Notes under the pieces: model-generated
Seen by the model: the letters and a program-made list of their open reading frames with translations, nothing else
What the model was told of the DNA's origin: nothing
Database searches by the model: none
Made by a program: the position numbers and the translations under genes
Shown here: one piece after another, positions 16,839 to 24,884 of the stretch
Position numbering within the stretch: position 1 is the first letter of the stretch
Layout of the letters: each line of letters begins with the position of its first letter
DNA from: Heyndrickxia acidicola
GTDB lineage: Bacteria; Bacillota; Bacilli; Bacillales; Bacillaceae_C
Reading direction: 5' to 3'
DNA length: 64,000 nucleotides
Assembly: GCF_001636425.1 (NCBI RefSeq)
Contig: NZ_KV440953.1
Span: 3,716,001 to 3,780,000, forward strand

Positions 16839-16852
16839 AGTAAGTACTTACT
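16839..16852. promoter_or_regulatory. Probable TetR operator in the SDR promoter
   Basis: AGTAAGTACTTACT is a perfect 14-bp palindrome located about 55 bases before the SDR start, typical in form for FadR/TetR-type operators and placed where it would block the promoter. The TetR gene two genes downstream is the natural candidate to bind it. Confidence 0.6.
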
Positions 16853-16901
16853 CACTTTTAGGGAAATTATAATCCTGCCATATCCAAAAAGCAACAAAAA
16901 T

Positions 16902-16980
16902 AACGCTTAGGGGTCTGACCCCTTCTTCACATTAAAGCGCAAAAGGGGTCAGACTCCTTTTGTGCTTTAATGCGGTAAAC
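16902..16980. repeat. GGGGTC(A/T)GACCCC palindromic repeat, locus 6 (double)
   Basis: Units TAGGGGTCTGACCCCTT (about 16908-16924) and AAAAGGGGTCAGACTCCTTTT (first 20 bases from about 16941), the latter with one mismatch in the palindrome, flanked by ACATTAAAGCGC and TGTGCTTTAATGCGG. Confidence 0.8.
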
Positions 16981-17011
16981 TGTTTATAGAACAGAATTTT
17001 CTAAAAAATGC

Positions 17012-17052
17012 TTGCATCGATCAGTGTGTTTGATTATTATCTAATTAGATAA
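17012..17052 (+). promoter_or_regulatory. Promoter and operator of the ArsR-DUF2087 gene
   Basis: A -35 TTGCAT (17012-17017) and a -10 TATTAT (17035-17040) are 17 bases apart. The perfect 16-bp palindrome TTATCTAATTAGATAA (17037-17052) overlaps the -10. The same 14-bp core recurs before the MFS gene at 17783-17796. Confidence 0.65.
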
Positions 17053-17075
17053 ACTTTAAATTAGTGGGTGTAGAT

Positions 17076-17651
17076 ATGCAGTTAAATAAAATTGTTGAGT
17101 TTCATAAGGCATTGGGAGACCTGACGAGGGTCCGGATTGTGGCATTGCTGCAGCAGGGCCCGCTTCACGGCCAGGCTATCGCAGGAAAGCTGGGGCTTAA
17201 GCCGCCGACCATTACCCATCACATCGCCAAGCTCCGCGAAGTAGGGCTGATCAAGGAAAAGCGGGACAAAAATACGATCTATTTTTCCCTCAATACCAAA
17301 ATACTGGAAGGCAGCGCCCAGGCGATTTTGACGATCGGAAAGGAGATTACAAACGTGGAATTTGCAGTCACAGATCAAGAAAGAGCAAGTATTTTAAAGA
17401 GCTTTTTCACGCATGACGGCAAGCTGAAAAACTACCCGGCCCAGCGAAAGAAGAAAATTGTTGTACTTGAACTTTTAGTAAAGGGGCTGGAATTCGGAAG
17501 GGTGTATCCGGAAAAAGAAATCAATGAATACCTAAAGCAGTATTTTGATGACTATGCCACGCTTCGCCGCGAATTAATCATTTGCCAATTCATGTACCGG
17601 GAAAATAACCTATACGAGCTTAATCCGCCGGAATTATGGGTGTTAAAATAA
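17076..17651 (+). CDS. ArsR-type HTH regulator with DUF2087 domain
   Basis: About 191 residues. The N-terminal winged helix is ArsR-like (FHKALGDLTRVRIVALLQQG, then GQAIAGKLGLKPPTITHHIA). The C-terminal third is a DUF2087 domain (LKNYPAQRKKKIVVLELLVK, then FDDYATLRRELI and MYRENNLYELN). No metal-binding cysteine pair is visible in the helix-turn-helix part, so a metal ligand is unlikely. It is probably an autorepressor that also controls the MFS gene, given the shared palindrome. The ATG at 17076 after GGGTG is preferred to the GTG at 17064, which has no binding site. Confidence 0.85.
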   Translation: MQLNKIVEFHKALGDLTRVRIVALLQQGPLHGQAIAGKLGLKPPTITHHIAKLREVGLIKEKRDKNTIYFSLNTKILEGSAQAILTIGKEITNVEFAVTDQERASILKSFFTHDGKLKNYPAQRKKKIVVLELLVKGLEFGRVYPEKEINEYLKQYFDDYATLRRELIICQFMYRENNLYELNPPELWVLK

Positions 17652-17781
17652 GGACCGCTTTCTTACAGATGTTGCTTCTCGCATCCTGTACACGGAAGTT
17701 CTTTTACCGCAAATAGGAGAAAAGTTTACGATAAGTGCCAGCGAAACAAAACAATGACTGCACGCTGGCATTTCTTTTTAC

Positions 17782-17797
17782 ATATCTAATTAGATAT
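17782..17797 (+). promoter_or_regulatory. Second copy of the ArsR-DUF2087 operator, before the MFS gene
   Basis: Perfect 16-bp palindrome ATATCTAATTAGATAT, sharing the 14-bp core TATCTAATTAGATA with 17038-17051. It lies 40 bases before the MFS start at 17837 and directly after a TTTACA that could serve as -35. Confidence 0.65.
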
Positions 17798-17836
17798 AAA
17801 TCAAATTAGACGAATATAAAAAGGGAGAGTACTAGG

Positions 17837-19045
17837 ATGTTTTCCATTTTAAAAGAGGAAAAGTGTTACAGAAAGCTGTTTGCCGCAGGGATTATCAATG
17901 GAATAGGCGACCGCTTCAGCCAGGTGGCCATGCTCGGACTTCAGCTTCAGCTTACCGGCTCGGGATTTGCCGTAGGGCTTACGATGTGCTTAAGACTCGT
18001 TCCCTTTCTTTTTTTCGGTACACTTGGTGGAATTCTGGCCGACCGCCTGCCGAGAAAAACCATTTTAGTCGTGACAGACCTTGTAAGAATACTGTTCGCC
18101 TTATCCTTTCTTTTCGTCCATAACAAGGAAAATGTTTGGATTATATACGTCAGCTCTTTTGTGCTTGCAATCGGTGAAGCCATTTATGCACCTGCACGAA
18201 AATCTTCCATACCCCAGCTGGTCAAAGAGATAAACCTTGTCCAGGTGAACAGCATGGAACAGGTGCTGACTGGGGCAGTACTGATCGGCGGTGCTTTTTC
18301 AGGAGGGATCGCGGCCTATTTTTTCGGCCCCCAAATCCCTTTTCTGCTCAACGCGCTTTCCTTTTTACTAGCAGCTGGAATCCTATCTACCATACCGTTT
18401 CCTGAAAAACAGCAATTCGAACAGACAAAGACAGAAACAAAGCAAAGTCCTGCTTTTTGGACGGTAAAAAAAGTACTGTTTTCATCCTTTGCCTTGCAGA
18501 TCCTTTTTTTAGCCGAAATGGTCCTGCCTTTTATAAGCGGGTTTGATAACGTGTTAATCAGTGTGTACGCGGTCAAAGTATATGCGCTGGGAGACCTGGG
18601 GGTGGGACTTTTCTACGGCGCACTCGGCATCGGGCTGATGCTCAGTTCATTGGCTGCGAATCGCTTGAAAGGAAACTTGCTGGCACCGGGAACTGTATTT
18701 ATGATTCTTGAAGGGCTCTCCATCGTCATCCTCAGTCAGGTGAAACATCCGGCACTTGCTGTTCTCTTTTTTATCTGCAATGCGTGGATGGGCGGAATAG
18801 GGGGAACTTGTTTTGACAGCGTGTTGATGAAGGAAACACCAAAAGAGCACCAGGGAGTGATTTTTGGACTTCTGGCTACAATCGGTAACACCATTATTGG
18901 CATAGCCATGCTGGCCGCCGGTGCTGCCCTTGATTTTGTCCCTCCAAGGGTGATGGGTCTTTCAGCTGGCCTTGCGCTAATGGTTGTCGGCCTATGCTTT
19001 ATGGGGTTGATTTTTGTGAAAAAAACACATAGGCAGAGAGCCTGA
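17837..19045 (+). CDS. MFS transporter, probable drug or metabolite exporter
   Basis: A 402-residue major facilitator with about 12 membrane segments. The loop between helices 2 and 3 carries GGILADRLPRKTILVVTD, matching the family signature G-x-x-x-D-R-x-x-R. The N-terminus (YRKLFAAGIINGIGDRFSQVA) resembles macrolide-type MFS exporters. AAAGGGAGAG precedes the ATG. The operator 40 bases upstream links it to the ArsR-DUF2087 gene, suggesting an inducible efflux pair. The substrate is unknown. Confidence 0.86.
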   Translation: MFSILKEEKCYRKLFAAGIINGIGDRFSQVAMLGLQLQLTGSGFAVGLTMCLRLVPFLFFGTLGGILADRLPRKTILVVTDLVRILFALSFLFVHNKENVWIIYVSSFVLAIGEAIYAPARKSSIPQLVKEINLVQVNSMEQVLTGAVLIGGAFSGGIAAYFFGPQIPFLLNALSFLLAAGILSTIPFPEKQQFEQTKTETKQSPAFWTVKKVLFSSFALQILFLAEMVLPFISGFDNVLISVYAVKVYALGDLGVGLFYGALGIGLMLSSLAANRLKGNLLAPGTVFMILEGLSIVILSQVKHPALAVLFFICNAWMGGIGGTCFDSVLMKETPKEHQGVIFGLLATIGNTIIGIAMLAAGAALDFVPPRVMGLSAGLALMVVGLCFMGLIFVKKTHRQRA

Positions 19046-19061
19046 TAAGCCATCTGTCGGC

Positions 19062-19835
19062 TTATTTTTTCCAAGCCTCCGTTAATGCCATGCGAAAAAG
19101 GCCATCAAGCTCCTCTGCATAATCTTTTTTTGTCGCGGTTACGGTTAAAAGGGCATCCTTCAGCCTGAATAGCTGTTCTTCTAAAAAAGAAAAGACGACG
19201 GCATTTTTGGGCTCACGCTCTTTTGCAGCAGAGATTGCCTTTTTCGCTGCAAGCTTCGCCATTTCGCTTTTAAGTGATGGAGAAAGCGGGAGCTCTTTTA
19301 AAAGAACGTGGAAATCCAGCGGCGGAAAGGTATGCTTTTTCTCCATCCAAATGCATGACAAAATAGGGCGGAGCACGTAAAAGTACCGCTTTATCTGGAC
19401 TTCGTCTCCCTTCAGAAAATCGTTAAAATTCCGTTTGGCCATTGAAAAATAGTGGTGCATACAGGCCTTTTTGGAAAAAGTTTCTTGGGCCAGTGCTTTG
19501 ATTTGCCCAGTGATGATCGGTTTATCTAGGTAAATGACAGTGGACTGCAGCCATTCGAGAATGCCGGGGTTTGATTTTCGTAAAAGTGCCAGTGCCTTTC
19601 TGAGATCCCATCCGCTTATATCGAGTGTGCTGGAGACGGGAACTTCAATTACGTCACGCCTTTCCTGAATGGACAAGTACCAGTCGCTTGGGTGCAGGTA
19701 AAGGAAGCGCACATCATAATCGCTTGCATTCGAAGCGAGACCGGACGCTCTGCTTCCGGCTTCACAGGCATAAATCACTTTAACCTGATGAGTATGCTCA
19801 ATCGAGGCGAGTTCTTCTTCAATCCTTTTTTGCAT
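19062..19835 (-). CDS. Nucleotidyltransferase-fold protein (YcgL/COG3541 type)
   Basis: A 257-residue protein of the DNA polymerase beta-like nucleotidyltransferase superfamily, close to the Bacillus YcgL group. The active-site pattern G-S-x(n)-D-x-D is seen in ACEAGSRASGLASNASDYDV (about residues 24-43), with Asp-Tyr-Asp supplying the two metal-binding residues. The remainder is helical with many basic residues. Its stop lies 17 bases from the MFS stop (convergent). It starts 15 bases after the upstream dehydrogenase-like gene, so they form one minus-strand operon. The biochemical role is not established. Confidence 0.78.
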   Translation of the reverse strand: MQKRIEEELASIEHTHQVKVIYACEAGSRASGLASNASDYDVRFLYLHPSDWYLSIQERRDVIEVPVSSTLDISGWDLRKALALLRKSNPGILEWLQSTVIYLDKPIITGQIKALAQETFSKKACMHHYFSMAKRNFNDFLKGDEVQIKRYFYVLRPILSCIWMEKKHTFPPLDFHVLLKELPLSPSLKSEMAKLAAKKAISAAKEREPKNAVVFSFLEEQLFRLKDALLTVTATKKDYAEELDGLFRMALTEAWKK

Positions 19836-19850
19836 AGTTATCCCTCTTTC

Positions 19851-20411
19851 TTAGGGGTGTTTTTCCCATGGCTCGACTACGCCGATGATGGATGACGTAT
19901 CCTCTCTGATCGCGTTCCAAACGCCGCTGGCTATTTCTTGGTTTGTAAGCCATCGGGACCCGTGTGATTCCAGGATGAATCCAAGCTTGACCTGCCGATA
20001 ATGGCAGTGAGCGGGTGGGTTTATTTTTGACTTCATTTCAGCCAGATCGGTGCTGCTGCCAAGAATATGGAACAGGCGGAATTCCTCCTTAGTGTGCGCC
20101 GCTTCTTGCAAAATAATCGGCAGGGCGAGGGGCGCTGTGGAATGGATCCAAGAAACCAGCAGGAGAATAGGGCCGTGTGTTTTAATGGATTTCCTGACCA
20201 TTGCTTGAAGCTCCGTACTGTTGCGGTAATCGACCGAGATGAGAGACAAGCATCGGCTGCTGGTCTTTTTTTCGCTGGGATCTGCTTTTTGAGCGAGCTG
20301 CTGGAGCCGTTCCTGACTGCGTCCAATCACAGAAACCTCATACCCCGCCTGCAGCAAATTCAAGCACACCTCCGAAAGCATCCCTGTCCCGCCAATCACC
20401 ATAGCATGCAT
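19851..20411 (-). CDS. Short-chain dehydrogenase-like protein
   Basis: About 186 residues with a Rossmann-type N-terminus (MHAMVIGGTGMLSEVCLNLL) and a short SDR-like body containing LLLVSWIHSTAPLAL and FHILGSS. The Tyr-x-x-x-Lys site appears as HYRQVKLGF, that is Y-R-Q-V-K, so a catalytic pair may be kept. It is shorter than classical SDRs (about 250 aa), as in other short Bacillus members. AAAGGAG lies 9 bases before the ATG at 20411; the ATG at 20417 is too close. It is followed at 15 bases by the nucleotidyltransferase gene. Confidence 0.7.
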   Translation of the reverse strand: MHAMVIGGTGMLSEVCLNLLQAGYEVSVIGRSQERLQQLAQKADPSEKKTSSRCLSLISVDYRNSTELQAMVRKSIKTHGPILLLVSWIHSTAPLALPIILQEAAHTKEEFRLFHILGSSTDLAEMKSKINPPAHCHYRQVKLGFILESHGSRWLTNQEIASGVWNAIREDTSSIIGVVEPWEKHP

Positions 20412-20429
20412 ATCCATTCTCTCCTTTCG

Positions 20430-20518
20430 TACATTAAAGCAGTGCAGGGGTCAGGCCCCTTTCATGATTTAAAGTGCTGCAGGGGTCAGACCCCTTTCCC
20501 ACACTACTATATTAAAGT
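20430..20518. repeat. GGGGTCAGACCCC palindromic repeat, locus 7 (double)
   Basis: Units CAGGGGTCAGGCCCCTTT (about 20446-20463, one mismatch) and CAGGGGTCAGACCCCTTT (about 20480-20497), with ACATTAAAGC and TATATTAAAGTG flanks. It lies between divergently oriented genes. Confidence 0.75.
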
Positions 20519-20602
20519 GAGTACACCCAATTGTCTAATAATTTAAAATACTGTATGATGGTAGGGTGGAAGTTTGCTGGAAATCTGAAAGGGGAGTTTG
20601 AG

Positions 20603-20959
20603 ATGGCAATTGATTTGAATGAGCTGACGGTGAGGGAGATTTGGGAGAGAATCGAGAAGCAGATGAATGCAAACCCTGAGCCGTATGCCAATTTAAATGC
20701 GGTTTACCAGTTCGATTTGGCGGGCGACGATGGAGGGACATACCAGCTCCAGCTGGAAAACGGTGCAGCAAGTACTTCAGAAAGAGAAAAGCTGGAACCT
20801 TCCTGCACCCTTCAAATGAAGGTGTCCGACTTTAAAAAATTCCTTTCTGGCAATATGAACAGTACAGCTGCTTTTATGATGGGAAGGCTTAAGGTAAAAG
20901 GAAACATCAGCCTGGCACTCAAGCTGGATGCTCTTCTAGGAAAATATGAATTTGAATAA
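20603..20959 (+). CDS. SCP2 sterol-binding domain protein
   Basis: A 118-residue single-domain SCP2-fold protein, thought to bind lipophilic molecules. Typical elements are AVYQFDLAGDDGGTYQLQLE, then CTLQMKVSDFKKFLSGNMN and MMGRLKVKGNISLALKLDAL, the latter being the family C-terminal signature. AAAGGGGAG precedes the ATG at 20603; the frame is open from 20531 but without a site there. Function in Bacillus is not established. Confidence 0.85.
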   Translation: MAIDLNELTVREIWERIEKQMNANPEPYANLNAVYQFDLAGDDGGTYQLQLENGAASTSEREKLEPSCTLQMKVSDFKKFLSGNMNSTAAFMMGRLKVKGNISLALKLDALLGKYEFE

Positions 20960-21049
20960 TATCTGTTTCTTCCTCTCTTAAAAAGAGACTTTAATAAAGC
21001 ATCAGCCACATTATCACACATTATTGGTCTCTAAGACTGCCTCACCTAT

Positions 21050-21083
21050 AAAAAACTGCAATATACCTTAAGCAGTATTTTTT
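21050..21083. terminator. Intrinsic terminator
   Basis: AAAAACTGC ... GCAGTATTTTTT hairpin about 90 bases after the SCP2 gene; the A- and T-rich ends could act in both directions. Confidence 0.55.
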
Positions 21084-21085
21084 AG

Positions 21086-21169
21086 CGAGAAACGAGTCCT
21101 CTGGGACAAGCGTGGCAGTGATAGAACCAGCAGGCTTAAAAGAAGGGATGAGAAGCCTCCAGTTTCTCG
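21086..21169 (+). other. Structured non-coding element (three-helix inverted repeat)
   Basis: CGAGAAAC (21086-21093) pairs with GTTTCTCG (21162-21169), enclosing a small GTCC/GGAC hairpin (21096-21107) and AGGCTT / AAGCCT (21132-21137 with 21153-21158). The 20960-21279 spacer holds no gene I can support; this element and the terminator before it are the only structure seen. Confidence 0.35.
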
Positions 21170-21279
21170 GAAAAGCGAGTGACTGCAGCAAAAATCAACA
21201 CACAAGGTTAATAGAGCCAAATATAAAAAGCCTCTAGTAAATAGGGGCTCTTATAAAAATCAGCTATTTTCGACATTAA

Positions 21280-21492
21280 TCAAATTAATGATGTGCTGGA
21301 TGGCTCTTTTTCAGGCATGAGTGACAGATAGCGAAGCGCATTTTTAAGCTCCGGCTCCTTCACAAACCTCTCGAAGATGGTCAAATTCTCTGCATCTTCA
21401 ACCCTCTCCCGCAGAACAATCCGCGAATATTCCTTGCCTGCTTCCTTACCCAAAACAAGGTAGGTAAAGTGCTCTAAAGGAATGGAATACAC
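21280..21492 (-). CDS. Small hypothetical protein
   Basis: A 70-residue charged, probably helical protein (SRIVLRERVEDAENLTIFER, then ELKNALRYLSLM). It begins with a GTG preceded by a weak AAAGAA site and is divergent from the gene at 21563. The amino-acid composition is protein-like, but there is no recognised family and the ribosome binding site is poor. Confidence 0.45.
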   Translation of the reverse strand: MYSIPLEHFTYLVLGKEAGKEYSRIVLRERVEDAENLTIFERFVKEPELKNALRYLSLMPEKEPSSTSLI

Positions 21493-21562
21493 TTCTTTAT
21501 TTTTTGGACTATTAATAAATTGAAAGTTTGTGGTAAAATATACCTAAAAAGGGGAGATATAG

Positions 21563-22003
21563 TTGGCGGAGATTTTTGTTAGTTTTCGAGAGGTAACCAC
21601 TCATGGATATCAATTAAATGATGATGTATTTTTAGTTTGTAATGGATTGCTCCTTGCAGAAAATAAAATTAAAATCAGTTCCCATTTTTCCATGCATCAC
21701 GCCCTTCAGACCAGTACTTCAGAGCAGGATCATCCTTTTAGCCATTCCTATGTCATCATGACACCACTCCATGAAAAGACAGCAGTAAACATTGTTATTA
21801 AAGAAGGGGAGAAAGATTTTCACATACAATTTGTGTTCGATTTTCGCGAACGAAAAATATACCTGGAACAGGATGAGAGCCATAATCGTATGCTGTCAAC
21901 TCAAATAGCAGCATCTTTGTTTTCTTGTTTTGGTATAAAAAAAGGGAAGAAAGTTTTTTATATAACCGATCGTTCTATTAGAAATATGCATGTAAAACAT
22001 TAA
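21563..22003 (+). CDS. Hypothetical protein
   Basis: A 146-residue cytosolic protein with alternating strands (VFLVCNGLLLAENKIKISSH, then FHIQFVFDFRERKIYLEQ) and no membrane segments. TTG start at 21563 behind AAAAGGGGAG. A good terminator follows at 22084. No family recognised. The arrangement with the divergent small gene at 21492 leaves 70 bases for two promoters. Confidence 0.6.
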   Translation: MAEIFVSFREVTTHGYQLNDDVFLVCNGLLLAENKIKISSHFSMHHALQTSTSEQDHPFSHSYVIMTPLHEKTAVNIVIKEGEKDFHIQFVFDFRERKIYLEQDESHNRMLSTQIAASLFSCFGIKKGKKVFYITDRSIRNMHVKH

Positions 22004-22083
22004 ATTTTTTTAAAAAAAGGTTTAAAGGTCCTATAACAGGGTAAAAACACATAGACCTATCTTTTCTCATAGAGGCATAATGG

Positions 22084-22125
22084 AAGGGCCACTTAGTATA
22101 TAGAAGACTAATGGCCCTCTTTTTT
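22084..22125 (+). terminator. Intrinsic terminator
   Basis: AGGGCCA(C)TTAGT and ACTAATGGCCCT arms followed by a run of T, after the gene ending at 22003. Confidence 0.8.
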
Positions 22126-22267
22126 ATTCTAATCTATTTTACCCAAATGAACCGGAAGTCTTAGAAAAATAAAAGCGGTCATGCTATAATATCCGTAGAC
22201 TGCAGATTTTGTAAGCGGTTGCTTTATTTTGTCAAAACAACTAGAAAAGAGAAAAAGGGGTAGTGCT

Positions 22268-23674
22268 ATGAGTCGAAATTCAAAATTGAACATGGGACCT
22301 AATCAAGTACATGAAAACACACCTCTGCATCGGGGACTAAAACAGCGGCACATTACGCTTATGTCACTGGGATCTGCCATAGGAGTTGGGCTCTTTTTAG
22401 GCTCTGCAACAGCTATTAAACTAGCAGGACCGTCTATTTTATTGGCGTATGTTGTGGCGGGCATTGCTATGTTTTTTATCATGCGCGCCCTTGGTGAAAT
22501 GGCCATACAAAACCCGGTAGCAGGCTCTTTCAGCCGTTATGCGCAGGATCACATAGGTCCGCTGACTGGATTTATCACAGGGTGGAACTACTGGTTTGTC
22601 TGGGTTGTTACCTGTATGGGTGAAATTACAGCCATTGGCGTTTATATGAATTATTGGCTTCCAGGCACACCTGGATGGATTTGGGCACTGGCGGCGCTAG
22701 TCATTATGTCAGCAGTGAATTTTATCAATGTAAAAGCATATGGTGAATTTGAATTCTGGTTTGCTCTCATTAAAATTGTCACAATTATCTTAATGATAAT
22801 AATGGGTCTTTTGATCATCCTATTTGGGATTGGCAATGGCGGTGTGGCAACAGGCATACATAATTTATGGACCCATGGCGGATTCTTCGCACACGGATTC
22901 AAAGGATTTCTTTTCTCTTTCCAAATTGTCATGTTTGCTTACTTAGGTATTGAGATGATTGGACTGACTGCCGGAGAAGTGGAAAATCCGGAAAAAACCC
23001 TTTCCAAAGCCATTGATAATGTTTTTTGGCGTATTTTAATCTTCTATGTAGGAACTCTTTTTGTGGTGATGTCGCTTTATCCATGGAATGAAATTGGCAC
23101 AACGAACAGCCCATTCGTTCTTACATTTGAAAAATTGGGAATACGCGGTGCAGCAGGGATTATTAATTTCGTGGTCCTGACAGCAGCTCTTTCTTCCTGT
23201 AACACAGGGATATTCAGTACAGGGCGCATGCTGTTCAACCTTGCTGAGCAGGGGCAGGCTCCCCGTTCTTTAGGAAAAGTAACCAAAAGCGGCATTCCAG
23301 CCAAAGCCGTTATCGTTTCCAGTATTGCTCTTCTAATTGGTGTCGTTCTGAACCTAACTGTTCCAGCCGAAGCCTTTACCTGGATTACAAGTATCGCCAC
23401 TGTGGGAGCCATTTGGACATGGGCTGTCATCCTGCTATCGCAAATTAGATTTAGGCGGAAGATGTCAGCTGAACAGGCGTCCAGCTTGAAATATAAAACA
23501 CCAATGTTTCCGATTGGTTCTTACTTGACGCTTGTCTTCCTGGTTATTGTCGTTGGGCTGATTGCCTGGTCTTCTGATACCCGGATTGCCATCTATGTAG
23601 GAATCGTCTGGTATGCAGTTCTCACGCTATGCTACTACATGTTTAAATCAAAATTTGTACCAAGCAAAAGATAA
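22268..23674 (+). CDS. Amino acid permease (APC superfamily)
   Basis: A 468-residue, 12-segment amino acid/proton symporter of the AAT group (related to YbxG, RocE and HutM of Bacillus). Signatures are RGLKQRHITLMSLGSAIGVG, which holds the substrate-binding G-S-A-I-G-V-G loop of helix 1, then FIMRALGEMAIQNPVAGSF and YLGIEMIGLTAGEVENPEKT. AAAGGGG lies 7 bases before the ATG at 22268. It is a single-gene unit closed by a hairpin at 23693. The transported amino acid cannot be decided from sequence. Confidence 0.87.
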   Translation: MSRNSKLNMGPNQVHENTPLHRGLKQRHITLMSLGSAIGVGLFLGSATAIKLAGPSILLAYVVAGIAMFFIMRALGEMAIQNPVAGSFSRYAQDHIGPLTGFITGWNYWFVWVVTCMGEITAIGVYMNYWLPGTPGWIWALAALVIMSAVNFINVKAYGEFEFWFALIKIVTIILMIIMGLLIILFGIGNGGVATGIHNLWTHGGFFAHGFKGFLFSFQIVMFAYLGIEMIGLTAGEVENPEKTLSKAIDNVFWRILIFYVGTLFVVMSLYPWNEIGTTNSPFVLTFEKLGIRGAAGIINFVVLTAALSSCNTGIFSTGRMLFNLAEQGQAPRSLGKVTKSGIPAKAVIVSSIALLIGVVLNLTVPAEAFTWITSIATVGAIWTWAVILLSQIRFRRKMSAEQASSLKYKTPMFPIGSYLTLVFLVIVVGLIAWSSDTRIAIYVGIVWYAVLTLCYYMFKSKFVPSKR

Positions 23675-23692
23675 CCGCAAATATGCAAAAGC

Positions 23693-23736
23693 AAAAAGTC
23701 CAGCAAAAGGCAAAAGCCTCTTGCTGGACTTTTTTA
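23693..23736 (+). terminator. Intrinsic terminator of the amino acid permease
   Basis: AAAGTCCAGCAA / TTGCTGGACTTTTTT hairpin (with an inner AGGC/GCCT pairing), 20 bases after the stop. Confidence 0.88.
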
Positions 23737-23830
23737 CTGCACTAAAGGGGTCAGACCCCATGAGTGCAGTAACGCGTTAGTTTGTAGAAGGGGTCTGACC
23801 CCTTCTTTACTTTAATGCGCTAAAGTGCAC
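23737..23830. repeat. GGGGTC(A/T)GACCCC palindromic repeat, locus 8 (double)
   Basis: Units TAAAGGGGTCAGACCCCAT (about 23743-23761) and AGAAGGGGTCTGACCCCTTCT (first 20 bases from about 23786), with GAGTGCAGTAACGCG and TACTTTAATGCGC flanks, right after the permease terminator. Confidence 0.82.
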
Positions 23831-23864
23831 GATCCTAAGCTGTTACACTCTATACAATACAGGT

Positions 23865-24269
23865 TTAATGAGCTAAGAAAAGAAACGATAAGAAATAAAG
23901 GCACATGTAAACTCCACCAAGATAGATCAGATCAAAGAGTACTGTGAAAATGCCCACTACCCATTTTCCAGTCCGGTCAAAAGTACCCAGCTTGCGGATT
24001 ATTCGATAGTCAATAAGTGCAAGGAGGGCAATCGCAAACAATAAGAAAAAAGGCAAAACCCAGCTTCCTAAAACCACCGAACCATGCTGATTCATCCAGC
24101 GTGAACGATCTTGAAAATACCCTGTTCGAAATTTTATCGTCAAAGCTCCTATGATAAACACCAGTACGAGCCCGCCATTCAGGCCAAGAAACCACCCTTT
24201 AATCTTCCTTGGCAATCCCAGCACCAATAATACAACTAAAATATAGTAAACAATCGCAGCGAATTCCAC
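23865..24269 (-). CDS. Four-TM hypothetical membrane protein
   Basis: A 134-residue integral membrane protein with hydrophobic stretches FAAIVYYILVVLLVLGL, LNGGLVLVFIIGALTI, VLPFFLLFAIALLALIDYRI and TVLFDLIYLGGVYMCLYFL, joined by short charged loops. GTG start at 24269 behind AAGGAGAG at normal spacing. No family recognised. Confidence 0.65.
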   Translation of the reverse strand: MEFAAIVYYILVVLLVLGLPRKIKGWFLGLNGGLVLVFIIGALTIKFRTGYFQDRSRWMNQHGSVVLGSWVLPFFLLFAIALLALIDYRIIRKLGTFDRTGKWVVGIFTVLFDLIYLGGVYMCLYFLSFLFLAH

Positions 24270-24570
24270 GTTGACTCTCCTTTTAAAAATTATTTAGGAA
24301 ACTAATCTATCTCTTTTTATGACCATAAATTGCGCGGTAAACAGCATAAAGGCCAGTGTTATGAAAAAGCAACAGAAGAATAGCTCTTAATAAAGATGTC
24401 AGGAAAAATTCCCCTTAAAACTCATCAGTCTGTTCTAAGGAACAACTCAGCGGTATCTTTCCATGTTCTTTATTTCCTATCCTTTCCACCTCACTGCAAA
24501 CCTACACATTCAATACTAAGGATTCAAGAAAATGCACAGTATGTATACCAGTATTTTAGCAACAAATTAA

Positions 24571-24664
24571 TCCATTAAAGCACTAAAGGGGTCAGGCCCC
24601 TGGTTTGCGTTAATACTTTAAAGCGCGATAGGGGTCTGACCCCCCCTTTAGCATATTAAAGCAA
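24571..24664. repeat. GGGGTC(A/T)GACCCC palindromic repeat, locus 9 (double)
   Basis: Units AAAGGGGTCAGGCCCCTGG (about 24585-24603, degenerate) and ATAGGGGTCTGACCCCCC (about 24628-24645), flanked by CCATTAAAGCAC and TTTAGCATATTAAAGC. Last copy of the family in the window. The remainder of 24270-24884 shows only this repeat, a terminator, and AT-rich sequence without a supported gene. Confidence 0.78.
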
Positions 24665-24667
24665 AAT

Positions 24668-24698
24668 TAAAAGAGCTCATGTCCCCCTGAGCTCTGTT
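24668..24698 (-). terminator. Intrinsic terminator downstream of comK
   Basis: AGAGCTCA (24672-24679) pairs with TGAGCTCT (24688-24695); read on the minus strand the hairpin ends in CTCTTTTAATTTT. It lies about 190 bases past the comK stop. Confidence 0.6.
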
Positions 24699-24884
24699 TC
24701 TGTTTCTATATTACTCATTTTTATATCTGTAGTGGGAAGTACTCAGTTAGCTGAGCCTCCTCCGTTAAAGTTCCTTTATATAGTAAAGACTTGCAAAACC
24801 CCTAAATTTCTTTTCACATGTACAATCAACCTCACAAAAATATCCACACCAAACACCAAACATCAACAAACCACAGCCCCTTCC

